DNA from: Streptomyces sp. NBC_00425 | Lineage (GTDB): Bacteria; Actinomycetota; Actinomycetes; Streptomycetales; Streptomycetaceae | Assembly: GCF_036030735.1 (NCBI RefSeq) | Contig: NZ_CP107928.1 | Location: forward strand, 6,324,001-6,388,000 | Reading direction: 5' to 3' | Length of the DNA: 64,000 bases | Part shown: in pieces, positions 18,001-26,104 of the stretch | Numbering within the stretch: the first letter of the stretch is position 1 | Layout of the letters: each line of letters opens with the position of its first letter | Position numbers and translations under genes: made by a program | Notes under the pieces: model-generated | The model's database searches: none | What the model was told of the DNA's origin: nothing | Seen by the model: the letters and a program-made list of their open reading frames with translations, nothing else

Positions 18001-19243
18001 GGTGACCTCGCTGGGCCTCGTCCAGATGACCCGCAAGCGGGTCGGGCAGGGTCTGCTGGAGTCGTTCTCCGAGACCTGCGTGCACTGCAACGGGCGCGGC
18101 GTCATCGTCCACATGGAGCAGCCGACCGCGGCCGGCGGCGGCGGGAAGCGCAAGAAGCGCGGCCGTGGCGGCGACGGACACACCCACGAGCACGAGGCGG
18201 CGCTCGACGTCGTCGAGCCGCTGGGCGCCGAGCCGGAGGCGGAGAGCGAGGCCGAGGTCGCCGCCGAGGTGGCCGAGCCGGTCGCGCTCGCCGCTCCGGA
18301 GTTCGCGCCGGACGAGGAGCTGTACAGCAGCATCGCCGAGGCGGAGGCCTCCGCCACCCGTGGCCGGGGCCGGCGCAGGGCGAGCCGCAGGGCGTCCGCC
18401 CCGGCGGGCACGCCGCGAGGCGGCGCGTCGCGCAGGGCGGGCGGCTCCGACGCGTTCGGCGAGGCGGAGACCGTCGAGGCGGCCCCCGCGTCGCCCGCGG
18501 CTCCCGAGGCGCTCGTCGACGCGCCCACCGCGCAGGAGGTCACCGCCGAGGCGGAGGCCGAGCGCCCGGTGCGGCCCGCCGAGGCGGCCGAGGCGCACGC
18601 CGAGCCGGTCGCCGTCGAGGACCCGGTCGTCGAGGCGGCGGCGGACACGCCGGCCGTCGACGAGGCCGCGCCCAAGGGCCGGACGCGTCGTCGCGCCACC
18701 CGCAAGGTGTCCGCGCCGGCCGGTTCGCCGGCGGGCGCCGAGGCCGCCGTGGTCACGGTCGCCGAGCCGGCCGTCGCGCCGGCCCCGGTCGCCGAGGCCG
18801 CACAGCCGGAGGCCGGACCGGGCGACACGCCCGTCGCCGAGCCCGCCGTCGAGAGCGCGGCTCCGGCCCGCCCGCGCCGCCGGGCCGTGCGCAAGGCCAC
18901 CGCACCGACCGCGTCCGAGGAGACGGCCGTCGTGGTCGTCCCGTCGACCGCGCCGGAGGCCGCTGTCGCGGAGGGCGCAGGCGAGCCGGCCGTCGCCGAG
19001 ACCGGGGCGCCCGCCGCCGAGGAGGCGCAGGCCGCTCCGGCGAAGAAGACGGCCGCCCGCAAGACGGCGAAGAAGGCCACGGCCAAGAAGGCCGCCACGA
19101 AGACGGCGGTGGCCAAGAAGACGGCCGCGAAGAAGACCGTCGCCAAGAAGACGACGGCCAAGAAGGCGGCGAAGACGGTGTCCAAGAAGACGGTCGCCGC
19201 GCAGCAGAGCGCGCCGTCGGTCTCCGCCCCGACGGAGGACTGA
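15050..19243 (+). CDS. rne: Ribonuclease E/G family endoribonuclease with long disordered arms
   Basis: Single-strand-specific endoribonuclease for mRNA decay and rRNA/tRNA processing (RNase ES type of Streptomyces). The first ~560 residues are acidic, Ala/Pro/Glu-rich and disordered with Arg-rich patches. The core (about 600-1030) has an S1-like segment (AAFIDIGKGRNAVLYAGEVN) and the RNase H/DNase I-like catalytic part. The two metal-binding aspartates are Asp908 in VVVDVNTGKFTGQ and Asp952 in IVIDFIDM. The Zn-link is CVHC (Cys1010, Cys1013). The arms contain about eight copies of a RRRATRRxSAPAG module. The final ~50 residues are histone-H1-like Lys/Ala/Thr repeats. Total 1397 aa; arms at both ends of a central core are characteristic of actinomycete enzymes. 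Confidence 0.93.
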   Translation: MLEPTESTESVPDSDANTPSDTLPPRRRRRAASRPAGPPVAAAEASAEITTPAIPAVESAEQLAEEDLQDVTVPEEKVSEDAEAQEPEVAPRTRRRATRRASAPAGAPAAVEAAETVVPVAAAEEAPAEQAVAEAEETPAEDAAPRRARRRATRRVSAPAEEAAAEVVEPAVEPASEKALAEPEPEPEAPVEAAPRTRRRATRRATAPAGAPEAETPAVAAEAETPAPAQTETPAVADEAPAEPAPRSRRRATRRAAAPAEAETAEVSEAVKVSEPVAAPAEPAPAAVTKATALEAAAADEAPAPDEDAGSRRGRRRVVRRAAGGFTAPAQERAESDAPSRPARPAVAVFQAPVFAEPQFQTPQRAAAEAAAAEADAGEAEAEAEEREDIQEPVEEPTGSRRRRRRRAAGSDDETETDRPAAPAARAAAPAVEDEPETEPEDADESADDVADGDDETEETGSRRRRRRGGRRRRRGDAADGEGDSGDADSDEFAAEQSAQDAEDTAEQEDEDAEDDEAGGSTAGSRRRRRRRRRAGDSSTEAEPGDGDPERTVVKVREPRKPSEPSDEVQSIKGSTRLEAKKQRRREGREQGRRRVPIITEAEFLARREAVERVMVVRQSGERTQIGVLEDNVLVEHYVNKEQATSYVGNVYLGKVQNVLPSMEAAFIDIGKGRNAVLYAGEVNFEALGMANGPRRIEAALKSGQSVLVQVTKDPIGHKGARLTSQVSLPGRYLVYVPEGSMTGISRKLPDTERARLKTILKKIVPEDAGVIVRTAAEGASEDELRRDVERLQGQWEDIQKKAKNGGNAPTLLYGEPDMTVRVVRDIFNEDFTKVIVSGDEAWSTIHGYVSHVAPDLAERLSRWTSEVDVFATYRIDEQLAKALDRKVWLPSGGSLVIDRTEAMVVVDVNTGKFTGQGGNLEETVTRNNLEAAEEIVRQLRLRDLGGIIVIDFIDMVLESNRDLVLRRLLECLGRDRTKHQVAEVTSLGLVQMTRKRVGQGLLESFSETCVHCNGRGVIVHMEQPTAAGGGGKRKKRGRGGDGHTHEHEAALDVVEPLGAEPEAESEAEVAAEVAEPVALAAPEFAPDEELYSSIAEAEASATRGRGRRRASRRASAPAGTPRGGASRRAGGSDAFGEAETVEAAPASPAAPEALVDAPTAQEVTAEAEAERPVRPAEAAEAHAEPVAVEDPVVEAAADTPAVDEAAPKGRTRRRATRKVSAPAGSPAGAEAAVVTVAEPAVAPAPVAEAAQPEAGPGDTPVAEPAVESAAPARPRRRAVRKATAPTASEETAVVVVPSTAPEAAVAEGAGEPAVAETGAPAAEEAQAAPAKKTAARKTAKKATAKKAATKTAVAKKTAAKKTVAKKTTAKKAAKTVSKKTVAAQQSAPSVSAPTED

Positions 19244-19263
19244 CGCCCCGTGAGGGAGCCTTC

Positions 19264-19323
19264 GTGAACACACGGCGACGCGGCCGCCCGGCACCCCGGG
19301 TGTCCGCGTCGCCGTGCGTTCAC
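19264..19323 (+). terminator. Strong hairpin terminator after RNase E/G
   Basis: The arms 19264-19283 and 19304-19323 are complementary over 20 positions with one mismatch, leaving a 20-nt GC-rich loop. No T-run follows, as is common in Streptomyces. Confidence 0.8.
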
Positions 19324-19677
19324 TCGCGGGTTACTCTGTGTTCTGCTTGTGACAGAGCGCACCCGTGCGCTGGGTTTCACTGCGATAACCCTGGAGAAAA
19401 TCGCCGTCCGCGGGCTGGTAACGTGCACTGTGGTCCCGGTGGCCGATGACATGCACACCGTGACCACAGCCGATGGAGCACATCCGGTCTTCCAGCCGGA
19501 CACGGCTGACTTCCCGCCAGGAACCCATTGAGGCGGGTCCTGTGTACAAGCCGTTCGCCCGCCCACAGGCATCGGCGGACAACCAGGGATGCGGCCGTGC
19601 TGAGCATCGACACGGCTCCTTCCCGACCAGGCAAGACGTGGTGCGCCTTCGAGGTCGCCGTAGAGGAGGGGATGTCG
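19324..19677 (+). promoter_or_regulatory. Intergenic region upstream of the glycan operon
   Basis: About 350 nt with no credible gene, slightly less GC-rich than its surroundings. It must hold the promoter of the operon starting at 19678. TGCGATAAC near 19382-19390 resembles an extended -10, but I see no matching -35. GAGGAGGG at 19663-19670 is the ribosome site that sets the start at 19678. Confidence 0.3.
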
Positions 19678-20793
19678 ATGACCGACGCCCATGTGTTCAT
19701 ACCGGCCGCCAAGCCTGTGATCGGCGAGGAGGAGATCGAGGCCGCGGTACGCGTACTGCGCAGCGGCATGGTCGTCCAAGGACCCGAGGTGGCCGCCTTC
19801 GAGGAGGAGTTCTCGGAGCTGGTCGACGGGCGCCACTGTGTCGCGGTCAACTCCGGCACCTCGGCTCTTCACCTGTCGCTCCTCGCCCTCGGCCTCGGCC
19901 CGGGCGACGAGGTCATCGTGCCGTCGTTCTCGTTCGCGGCCTCCGCCAACGCGGTCCGGCTGGTCGGCGCCGACGTGGTGTTCGCCGACATCGACCCGGA
20001 GACGTTCTGTCTGTCCCCGGCGGCGGTCGAGGCGGCCCTGTCGCCGCGCACCGCCGCGATCATGCCGGTGCACCTGTACGGTCACCCCGCGGCCATGGAC
20101 CAGATCATGGCGATCGCGGCGCAGCACGGTCTCGCCGTGGTCGAGGACGCCTGCCAGGCGCACGCGGCCGCGCTGAACGGCACGCCGGTCGGCGCCTTCG
20201 GCGCCGCGGGCACGTTCAGCTTCTACCCGACGAAGAACATGCACAGCCTCGAGGGCGGCATGATCTCCACCGGTGACGCGGAGACCGCGCGGACCCTGCG
20301 CCTGCTGCGCAACCAGGGCATGGAGAAGCGCTACGCGAACGAGATCGTCGGCGCCAACGTGCGCATGACGGACGTGTCCGCCGCCATCGGCCGCGTCCAG
20401 CGCCGCAAGCTGGACGGCTGGACCGAGCAGCGCATCGCCAACGCCGCGTACCTCACCGAGCACATCACCGCGCCGAACGTCCTCACGCCGAAGGTGGCCG
20501 AGGGCGCGCGGCACATCTACCACCAGTACACGGTGCGCATCCAGGGTGACCGCGACGCCGCCATGGCCAAGCTGACCGAGGCCGGCATCGGCAACGCCGT
20601 GTACTACCCGACTCCCATCCACCGGCTGAAGCCGTACTGGGAGCCGGACCAGAAGGCGGGTCGTGACTGGGACCTGCCCGAGACGGACCGCGCGGCCGCC
20701 GAGGTCGTGTCGCTGCCCGTGCACCCGGCCCTGTCCGCGCAGGACCTGGAGCGCATCGTCACCGCTGTCAATGCTCTGGGGGAGCAACTGTGA
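19678..20793 (+). CDS. DegT/DnrJ/EryC1/StrS sugar aminotransferase (WbpE-like)
   Basis: PLP-dependent transaminase acting on a nucleotide-linked keto-sugar. Family marks: AVNSGTSALHLSLLALGLGP (cofactor phosphate binding), VPSFSFAASANAV, VEDACQAHAA, and the Schiff-base lysine Lys186 in FYPTKNMHSLEGGM. C-terminal substrate residues YYPTPIHRL are present. Length 371 aa. With the 3-dehydrogenase next door, 6-dehydrogenase and N-acetyltransferase in the same locus, the most likely role is amination at C3 of UDP-3-keto-GlcNAcA, as in WbpE/WlbC. The start is ATG 19678 (MTDAHVF), 7-8 nt after GAGGAGGG; ATG 19672 is too close. The stop overlaps the next start by 4 nt. Confidence 0.88.
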   Translation: MTDAHVFIPAAKPVIGEEEIEAAVRVLRSGMVVQGPEVAAFEEEFSELVDGRHCVAVNSGTSALHLSLLALGLGPGDEVIVPSFSFAASANAVRLVGADVVFADIDPETFCLSPAAVEAALSPRTAAIMPVHLYGHPAAMDQIMAIAAQHGLAVVEDACQAHAAALNGTPVGAFGAAGTFSFYPTKNMHSLEGGMISTGDAETARTLRLLRNQGMEKRYANEIVGANVRMTDVSAAIGRVQRRKLDGWTEQRIANAAYLTEHITAPNVLTPKVAEGARHIYHQYTVRIQGDRDAAMAKLTEAGIGNAVYYPTPIHRLKPYWEPDQKAGRDWDLPETDRAAAEVVSLPVHPALSAQDLERIVTAVNALGEQL

Positions 20794-21809
20794 GTACCGG
20801 GAAGTCGCTGCGAGCGGGACTCGTCGGCCTCGGTTCCATGGGGCGTCACCACGCCCGCGTCCTGTCCGGTCTGGACGGCGTCGAACTCGTCGGCGTCGTC
20901 GACCCGATGGGTGACAAGTTCGGCGCCGCCCAGGGGGCGCCGATCCTGAACACCGTCGAGGAGCTCATCGCCCTCGGTGTGGACTACGCGGTCGTGGCCT
21001 GCCCCACCGCCCTGCACGAGCCGGTCGGTCTGGCGCTGGCCGAGGCCGGGGTCTGCGCGCTGGTCGAGAAGCCGGTCGCCGACACCGTCGAGGGCGCCCG
21101 TCGTCTCGTCGACGCGTTCGAGTCGCGCGGTCTGGTGGCCGGCGTCGGGCACATCGAGCGGTGCAACCCCGCGCTGATGTCGCTGCGGACGCGGCTGGAG
21201 GCCGGTGAGCTGGGCGACGTCTACCAGGTCGTCACCCGCCGTCAGGGCCCCTTCCCGCACCGCATCGCGGACGTCGGCGTCGTCAAGGACCTCGCCACCC
21301 ACGACATCGACCTCACCGGCTGGGTGACGGGGCGGCAGTACGTGTCCATCGCCGCGCACACCGTGTCCAAGAGCGGTCGTGAGCACGAGGACATGGTCTC
21401 CGCGGTGGGTCGTCTCGACGACGGCACCATGGTCAACCACCTGGTGAACTGGCTGAGCCCGCTCAAGGAGCGGTTCACCTCGGTCACCGGCGAGCGTGGC
21501 TGCTTCATAGCCGACACCCTCACCGCCGATCTGACGTTCCACTCCAACGCCGCGGTGACCACCGAGTGGGAGGCCCTGCGGGCCTTCCGCGGTGTCTCCG
21601 AGGGCGACATGATCAGGTACGCCATCGCCAAGCGTGAGCCGCTGCTGGTGGAGCACGAGCTCTTCCGGGACGCGGTGCTCGGCAAGCCCGCCGACATCTG
21701 CACCCTGCGCCAGGGCATGCGCACCGTCGAGGTGGCGGCCGCGGTGCTGGAATCGGCTGCCGAAGGCAAGACCCTGCGGTTCGACGACAGCCGCAGCGGA
21801 GCGGCCTGA
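20790..21809 (+). CDS. Gfo/Idh/MocA family oxidoreductase (WbpB-like)
   Basis: NAD-dependent sugar oxidoreductase. The N-terminal Rossmann domain has GLVGLGSMGRHHARVLS and VDPMGDKFG. The conserved EKPVADT segment carries the family lysine, and DVGVVKDLATHDIDL contains the catalytic-region Asp/His pattern. Length 339 aa. In the WbpB/WlbA pathway the enzyme oxidises C3 of UDP-GlcNAcA before transamination, and the immediate coupling (GTG start overlapping the aminotransferase stop) fits that role. Substrate assignment is inference from the gene set. The GGGGGAG ribosome site lies inside the preceding gene. A hairpin at 21841-21877 follows. Confidence 0.85.
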   Translation: MSTGKSLRAGLVGLGSMGRHHARVLSGLDGVELVGVVDPMGDKFGAAQGAPILNTVEELIALGVDYAVVACPTALHEPVGLALAEAGVCALVEKPVADTVEGARRLVDAFESRGLVAGVGHIERCNPALMSLRTRLEAGELGDVYQVVTRRQGPFPHRIADVGVVKDLATHDIDLTGWVTGRQYVSIAAHTVSKSGREHEDMVSAVGRLDDGTMVNHLVNWLSPLKERFTSVTGERGCFIADTLTADLTFHSNAAVTTEWEALRAFRGVSEGDMIRYAIAKREPLLVEHELFRDAVLGKPADICTLRQGMRTVEVAAAVLESAAEGKTLRFDDSRSGAA

Positions 21810-21840
21810 CACACCCGCGTGGCGGGTCGCCGACAACGCC

Positions 21841-21877
21841 CGTCCCCGGTTCCCACCAGATCGTGGAACCGGGGACG
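21841..21877 (+). terminator. Intercistronic hairpin
   Basis: CGTCCCCGGTTCC (21841-21853) is a perfect inverted repeat of 21865-21877 (13 bp, 11-nt loop). It separates the aminotransferase/oxidoreductase pair from the glycosyltransferases. It could terminate or attenuate transcription. Confidence 0.6.
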
Positions 21878-21912
21878 CCGAACTTCTGTCTTCCACTCGG
21901 AGGAACTCACAC

Positions 21913-24501
21913 ATGGAATCCCCTGCCCGCCGGCCGCGCCTTGCCGTGATTGTCGCCAACGGCATCACAGGCGACTCTCGCGTACAGAAGACCGCTGTCG
22001 CCGCGGCCCGGGACGGCTGGGACGTGACCCTCATCGGCCGGAGCGACAGCAAGCGCGTCCAGCGGTCGAAGATGGGTCCGATCGAGGTCATCCGCGTCCC
22101 GGTGGGCGTGGACTACCTGCGTGAGGTGAACACCCGCAAGGCGCGCCCCCTGCGGGCGGCCGCCACCCAGTTCAACCTGCAGGACCAGGCGGCCCTCAAC
22201 CGCTACACCGCGGCCTACCGGGCGTGGGTCCGGCAGAAGTCCGCCGAGACCGCGTACGCGGGCTCCCCGCGCCGGGCGTCGATCAAGGCCGCGCTGCGAG
22301 CCCGCCGGTCGGTGCACCGACTGCGGGTCAAGGCGTTCAAGTGGGAGCAGCGGCGCAAGTCCAAGGACCCGGCGCCGGTCGGCGACTGGCGCCGTGACTG
22401 GCCGCAGGTGGTCGACCTCGACCTCGCCTTCGGACCGGTGATCGAAGAGGTCGAGCCGGACGTCATCCACGCCAACGACGTGACGATGATCGCCACGGCG
22501 GCGCTCAGCGCGGCCCGGCTGCGCGCCCGGGGCCGCACCTGCGTCTGGCTGTACGACGCGCACGAGTACATCAAGGGCGTGGAGTGGCCCAACCGCCGCC
22601 AGGCGTCCGCGCTGCCCGCGGTGGAGGCCGAGTTCATCGGCCGCGCCGACGCGGTCGTCACCGTGTCCCCGCAGATGGCGGAACTGCTGAAGAACGACCA
22701 CAAGCTGGCCAAGTCGCCGCTGGTGGTGGGCAACTCGCCGGTCCGTGAGGTGATCGGCGGCGGCAAGTCCACCTCGTCGGTGCGCGAGGCCTGCGGTCTC
22801 GGCCCCGAGACGCCGTTGATGGTCTACGCGGGCTGGATCGGCCCGGAGCGCGGTGTGGACGCCGTCATCGACGGCATGCCGGACCTCCCGGGGTTCCACC
22901 TCGCCCTGGTCCACGGCCGGATGACGCCCCTGCTCGAGCAGCTGTTCGCCCGGGCCGAGGCCCTCGGCGTGCGCGACCGCGTGCACCTGGTGCCGTACGT
23001 GCCGCAGCACGAGGTCGCCGACTACCTCTCCTCCGCCGACCTCGGCCTCACCCCCTTCCGGCGGGTCCCCAACTGCGAGGTGTCGCTGCCGACGAAGGTC
23101 TCCGAGTACCTGCAGGCCGGACTGCCGCTGGTCACCAGCGACGTGAAGGTCATCAAGGCGTACGTCGAGGAGCGCGGTCTGGGCGAGGTGTGGACCTGGG
23201 ACGACCCGAAGACGTTCGCCCCGGCCGCGGCGCGGGCCATGGAGCACCGTGCCGAGCTCGCCGCGGCGATCACCGAGGAGGTCCGCACGGACCTGTCCTG
23301 GGAGACGCAGAGCGCCAAGCTGCTGAAGCTGTACCGCGAGCTGTCGAAGAAGACCCCGCCCGGTCCGCGGCCCGAGCTGTCCTGGACGGTGCAGGAGACC
23401 CCGGACGCCGTACGGACCGTGGAGATCACGGACGGCGACGGCCAGCCGACCTGGAAGAAGCTCGGCGAGACCCGTGTCCGGCTGGGCCTCGGCCCGGCCA
23501 ACTACGCGGGCCAGGGCGCCGCGTACGCCCAGGCGATCACGCGCGTCAACCCCGACGTGTCGGTCGAGGTCGTCATGAACAAGCAGCCGGAGTCCTTCGA
23601 CTACCCGGCCGACGTCTACGTCGACGCGACCGCGCTCGGTGAGCTGCCCGTCCAGTTCCAGCAGGTGGAACGGATCGTCGGACGTTATACGCATCTGCTG
23701 GTCGACGCGTTCATGCCGGTCTTCGGCAATCTCAACGGCTCCTCCATCGCCGGTGACCTCGACGCGCTGAAGCAGGCCCGTATCAAGGTGGCGCTGCTCG
23801 CCCACGGCAGCGAGATCCGGCACCCCGGCAACCACATGGCCCGCCACCCGTTCTCGCTCTTCCACGACGCCCCCAAGGGCATCGCGAAGAAGCTCCAGGC
23901 CAAGGCCGAGCGCAACAAGCGGATCGCCACCGAGGCCGGTCTGCCGCTGTACGTCACCACGCCGGACCTGCTGGAGGACCTGCCGACCGCGAAGTGGGCG
24001 CCGCTGGTCGTGGACGTCCTCGCCTGGGCCACGGACCGGCCGGTGATGGAGCGCGAGCGGCCGCTGGTGCTGCACGCCCCCTCGAAGCGGTGGACCAAGG
24101 GCACCGACCGGATCATCCCCGTGATGACCGAGCTCCACGACAAGGGACTCATCGAGTTCAGGCTCGCCGAGGGCATCCCGTGGGCCGAGATGCGCGAGCT
24201 GGTGCAGAGCTGCGACCTGGTGCTCGACCAGTTCACCACCGGCAGTTATGGCACGTTCGCCGTCGAGGCGATGGCTGCCGGTAAGCCTGTCGTCGCCTAC
24301 ATCAGCGATGGTGTGAAGGCCGCGACGGACGGCGCCCTGCCCATCGTCTCCGCCACCCCCGACACCCTCGGCGAAGTGGTGAAGGCCCTCGTCGACGACC
24401 GCGAGGGCACGGCCAGGATCGGCCGGGAGTCCGCCGCGTTCGCCCGTATGTACCACGACGGGACCTGGACCGTGCAGGTCCTCAGCGATTTCCTCAAGTG
24501 A
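21913..24501 (+). CDS. Large glycosyltransferase with two GT-B-like units
   Basis: 862 aa. Residues 1 to about 480 form a GT4-like enzyme: VANGITGDSRVQKTAVAAAR near the start, DAHEY, then VGNSPV, VYAGWIGPERGVDAVIDGMP, VHLVPYVPQHEVADYLSSAD and LPTKVSEYLQAGLPLVTSD. A second unit (about 510-862) again resembles a GT-B C-terminal domain with LLAHGSEIRHPGNH, LHAPSKRWTKGTDRIIPVM, and DQFTTGSYGTFAVEAMAAGK. Two complete sugar-nucleotide sites on one chain suggest it adds two successive sugars. No membrane helix is evident. ATG 21913 follows GGAGGA; the frame is open further upstream, but that part overlaps the preceding gene. Confidence 0.85.
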   Translation: MESPARRPRLAVIVANGITGDSRVQKTAVAAARDGWDVTLIGRSDSKRVQRSKMGPIEVIRVPVGVDYLREVNTRKARPLRAAATQFNLQDQAALNRYTAAYRAWVRQKSAETAYAGSPRRASIKAALRARRSVHRLRVKAFKWEQRRKSKDPAPVGDWRRDWPQVVDLDLAFGPVIEEVEPDVIHANDVTMIATAALSAARLRARGRTCVWLYDAHEYIKGVEWPNRRQASALPAVEAEFIGRADAVVTVSPQMAELLKNDHKLAKSPLVVGNSPVREVIGGGKSTSSVREACGLGPETPLMVYAGWIGPERGVDAVIDGMPDLPGFHLALVHGRMTPLLEQLFARAEALGVRDRVHLVPYVPQHEVADYLSSADLGLTPFRRVPNCEVSLPTKVSEYLQAGLPLVTSDVKVIKAYVEERGLGEVWTWDDPKTFAPAAARAMEHRAELAAAITEEVRTDLSWETQSAKLLKLYRELSKKTPPGPRPELSWTVQETPDAVRTVEITDGDGQPTWKKLGETRVRLGLGPANYAGQGAAYAQAITRVNPDVSVEVVMNKQPESFDYPADVYVDATALGELPVQFQQVERIVGRYTHLLVDAFMPVFGNLNGSSIAGDLDALKQARIKVALLAHGSEIRHPGNHMARHPFSLFHDAPKGIAKKLQAKAERNKRIATEAGLPLYVTTPDLLEDLPTAKWAPLVVDVLAWATDRPVMERERPLVLHAPSKRWTKGTDRIIPVMTELHDKGLIEFRLAEGIPWAEMRELVQSCDLVLDQFTTGSYGTFAVEAMAAGKPVVAYISDGVKAATDGALPIVSATPDTLGEVVKALVDDREGTARIGRESAAFARMYHDGTWTVQVLSDFLK

Positions 24502-24520
24502 CCGGTTAGAGAGGCTGTTA

Positions 24521-26104
24521 ATGGAAGCGCAGAGTGCCGGCGCACCCCGCCCCGTCAAGGGTCGCGTCGTCATGCTGGTCGACAACAAGGTCGACGGCGA
24601 CTCGCGGGTGCAGAAGGCAGCCGAGTCCGCCGCGGCCGCCGGCTGGGACGTGGTGCTGCTCGGTCTCGTCCGCTCCGGCAACGGCCGCAGCTGGAAGCTC
24701 GGTGACGCCGAGGTCCGGCTGCTGCCGCTGAAGACCCCGCTGGCCAAGCGGCACGCCGAACGTCACCGCTCACCGCTGCGTCGTCCGCTCGCCTACCCGC
24801 CGGGCCCGATGGCCGCCTACCGCCGTCAGTGGATCAAGGCCTGGCGCGTGGACGTGGCCACCCGCCGCGCCGCGCTGAAGGTCGCGCCGAAGGCGGTCGG
24901 CTCCCCGCTGTTCCGCAAGGCCGAGAAGGCCCGCCTCACAGTGGCCGGACCGGTGTCGAAGTTCATGCAGAAGTGGGTCGGGTTCCGCGCCCGTCAGAGC
25001 AGCCAGGCCCAGAAGGCCGGCCGTGGCCTGCACGGCCCGGTCGACCGCGCCTTCACCGCGACCTGGAAGGCCGTCAAGGGCAAGCGCGCCTGGCGCCGCC
25101 TCGAACCGGTGCTGTGGGACTACGAGTTGACGTACGGCGCGGAGATCGACGCGCTGGAGCCCGACCTCATCCACGCCAACGACTTCCGCATGCTGGGCGT
25201 CGGCGCCCGCGCCGCAGTCCGCGCCCGCGCCAAGGGCCGCAAGGTCAAGCTGGTGTGGGACGCCCACGAGTTCCTGCCCGGCGTACGCCCGTGGGAGGAC
25301 AACGCCCACTGGATCCCCGGCAACACCGCGCACGAGAGCGAGTACGCCCCGTTCGCCGACGCCGTCGTCACGGTCTCCGAGGGCCTGGCCGACCTGCTGC
25401 GCGAGCGCCACGGCCTCGACGAGCAGCCGACCGTCGTCCTCAACGCCCCAGACCGCCCCGTCGAGCGGGACCCGGCGATCGAGGACACCGAGCCGGAGCC
25501 GGACCTGCGCGAGCTGTGCGGGATCGGACCGGACGTCCCGCTGGTCGTCTACAGCGGCTCACCCGGCGCGCAGCGGGGCCTCGGCGACATGGTCGAGGCG
25601 CTGCCGAAGCTGGACGGCGTCCACATGGCGTTCGTCGTGCCCGCACCGGCGGCCGGCTACATCCAGGGTCTGCTCGCCCGCGCCCGGGAGCTCGGCGTCG
25701 GCGACCGGCTGCACGCCGTGCCGTACGTCAAGCACTGGCAGGTGGTCCGCTTCCTGTCCGCGGCGAACGTCGGCTGCATCCCCATCCACCACTGGCCGAA
25801 CCACGAGATCGCCCTGATCACGAAGTTCTTCGAGTACTCGCACGCCCGGCTGCCGCTGGTCGTGAGCGACGTGAAGACCATGTCCGAGGTCACCCGTGCC
25901 ACCGGCCAGGGCGAGGTCTGCCGGGCCGAGGACATCGACGACCTGGCGCGCGCGATCAAGGCCGTGCTGGCCGACCCCGAGAAGTACCGGGCGGCGTACG
26001 ACAAGCCCGGTCTGCTGGACACCTGGACCTGGGAGGCACAGGCCGAGGTCCTCGACGCGCTGTACACCCGTCTCGTCCCCGGAAACCCGAAGGCGGGATC
26101 ATGA
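24521..26104 (+). CDS. GT4-like glycosyltransferase
   Basis: 527 aa, paralogous to the N-terminal half of the previous gene: DGDSRVQKAAESAAAAGWDV, LEPDLIHANDFRMLG, DAHEFLPG, VYSGSPGAQRGLGDMVEALP, HAVPYVKHWQVVRFLSAANV and LITKFFEYSHARLPLVVSD. A Lys/Arg-rich insertion of about 100 residues (60-190) separates the first strand from the rest of the N-terminal domain, as in the neighbour, and may contact the membrane. Sugar donor and acceptor unknown. The ATG starts 19 nt after the preceding stop, and the TGA overlaps the next ATG (ATGA), so the three transferases appear translationally linked. Confidence 0.85.
   Translation: MEAQSAGAPRPVKGRVVMLVDNKVDGDSRVQKAAESAAAAGWDVVLLGLVRSGNGRSWKLGDAEVRLLPLKTPLAKRHAERHRSPLRRPLAYPPGPMAAYRRQWIKAWRVDVATRRAALKVAPKAVGSPLFRKAEKARLTVAGPVSKFMQKWVGFRARQSSQAQKAGRGLHGPVDRAFTATWKAVKGKRAWRRLEPVLWDYELTYGAEIDALEPDLIHANDFRMLGVGARAAVRARAKGRKVKLVWDAHEFLPGVRPWEDNAHWIPGNTAHESEYAPFADAVVTVSEGLADLLRERHGLDEQPTVVLNAPDRPVERDPAIEDTEPEPDLRELCGIGPDVPLVVYSGSPGAQRGLGDMVEALPKLDGVHMAFVVPAPAAGYIQGLLARARELGVGDRLHAVPYVKHWQVVRFLSAANVGCIPIHHWPNHEIALITKFFEYSHARLPLVVSDVKTMSEVTRATGQGEVCRAEDIDDLARAIKAVLADPEKYRAAYDKPGLLDTWTWEAQAEVLDALYTRLVPGNPKAGS

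Noticed and set aside
15575..19294. 1239-aa open frame on the minus strand across the RNase E/G gene
   Set aside because: Low-complexity Gly/Arg/Leu translation, no motifs; an antisense artefact of high GC3 in the real gene.
24829..26100. Upstream extension of the TarS-like gene
   Set aside because: Overlaps the preceding glycosyltransferase entirely and has no recognisable domain; ATG 26101 is coupled to the previous stop.
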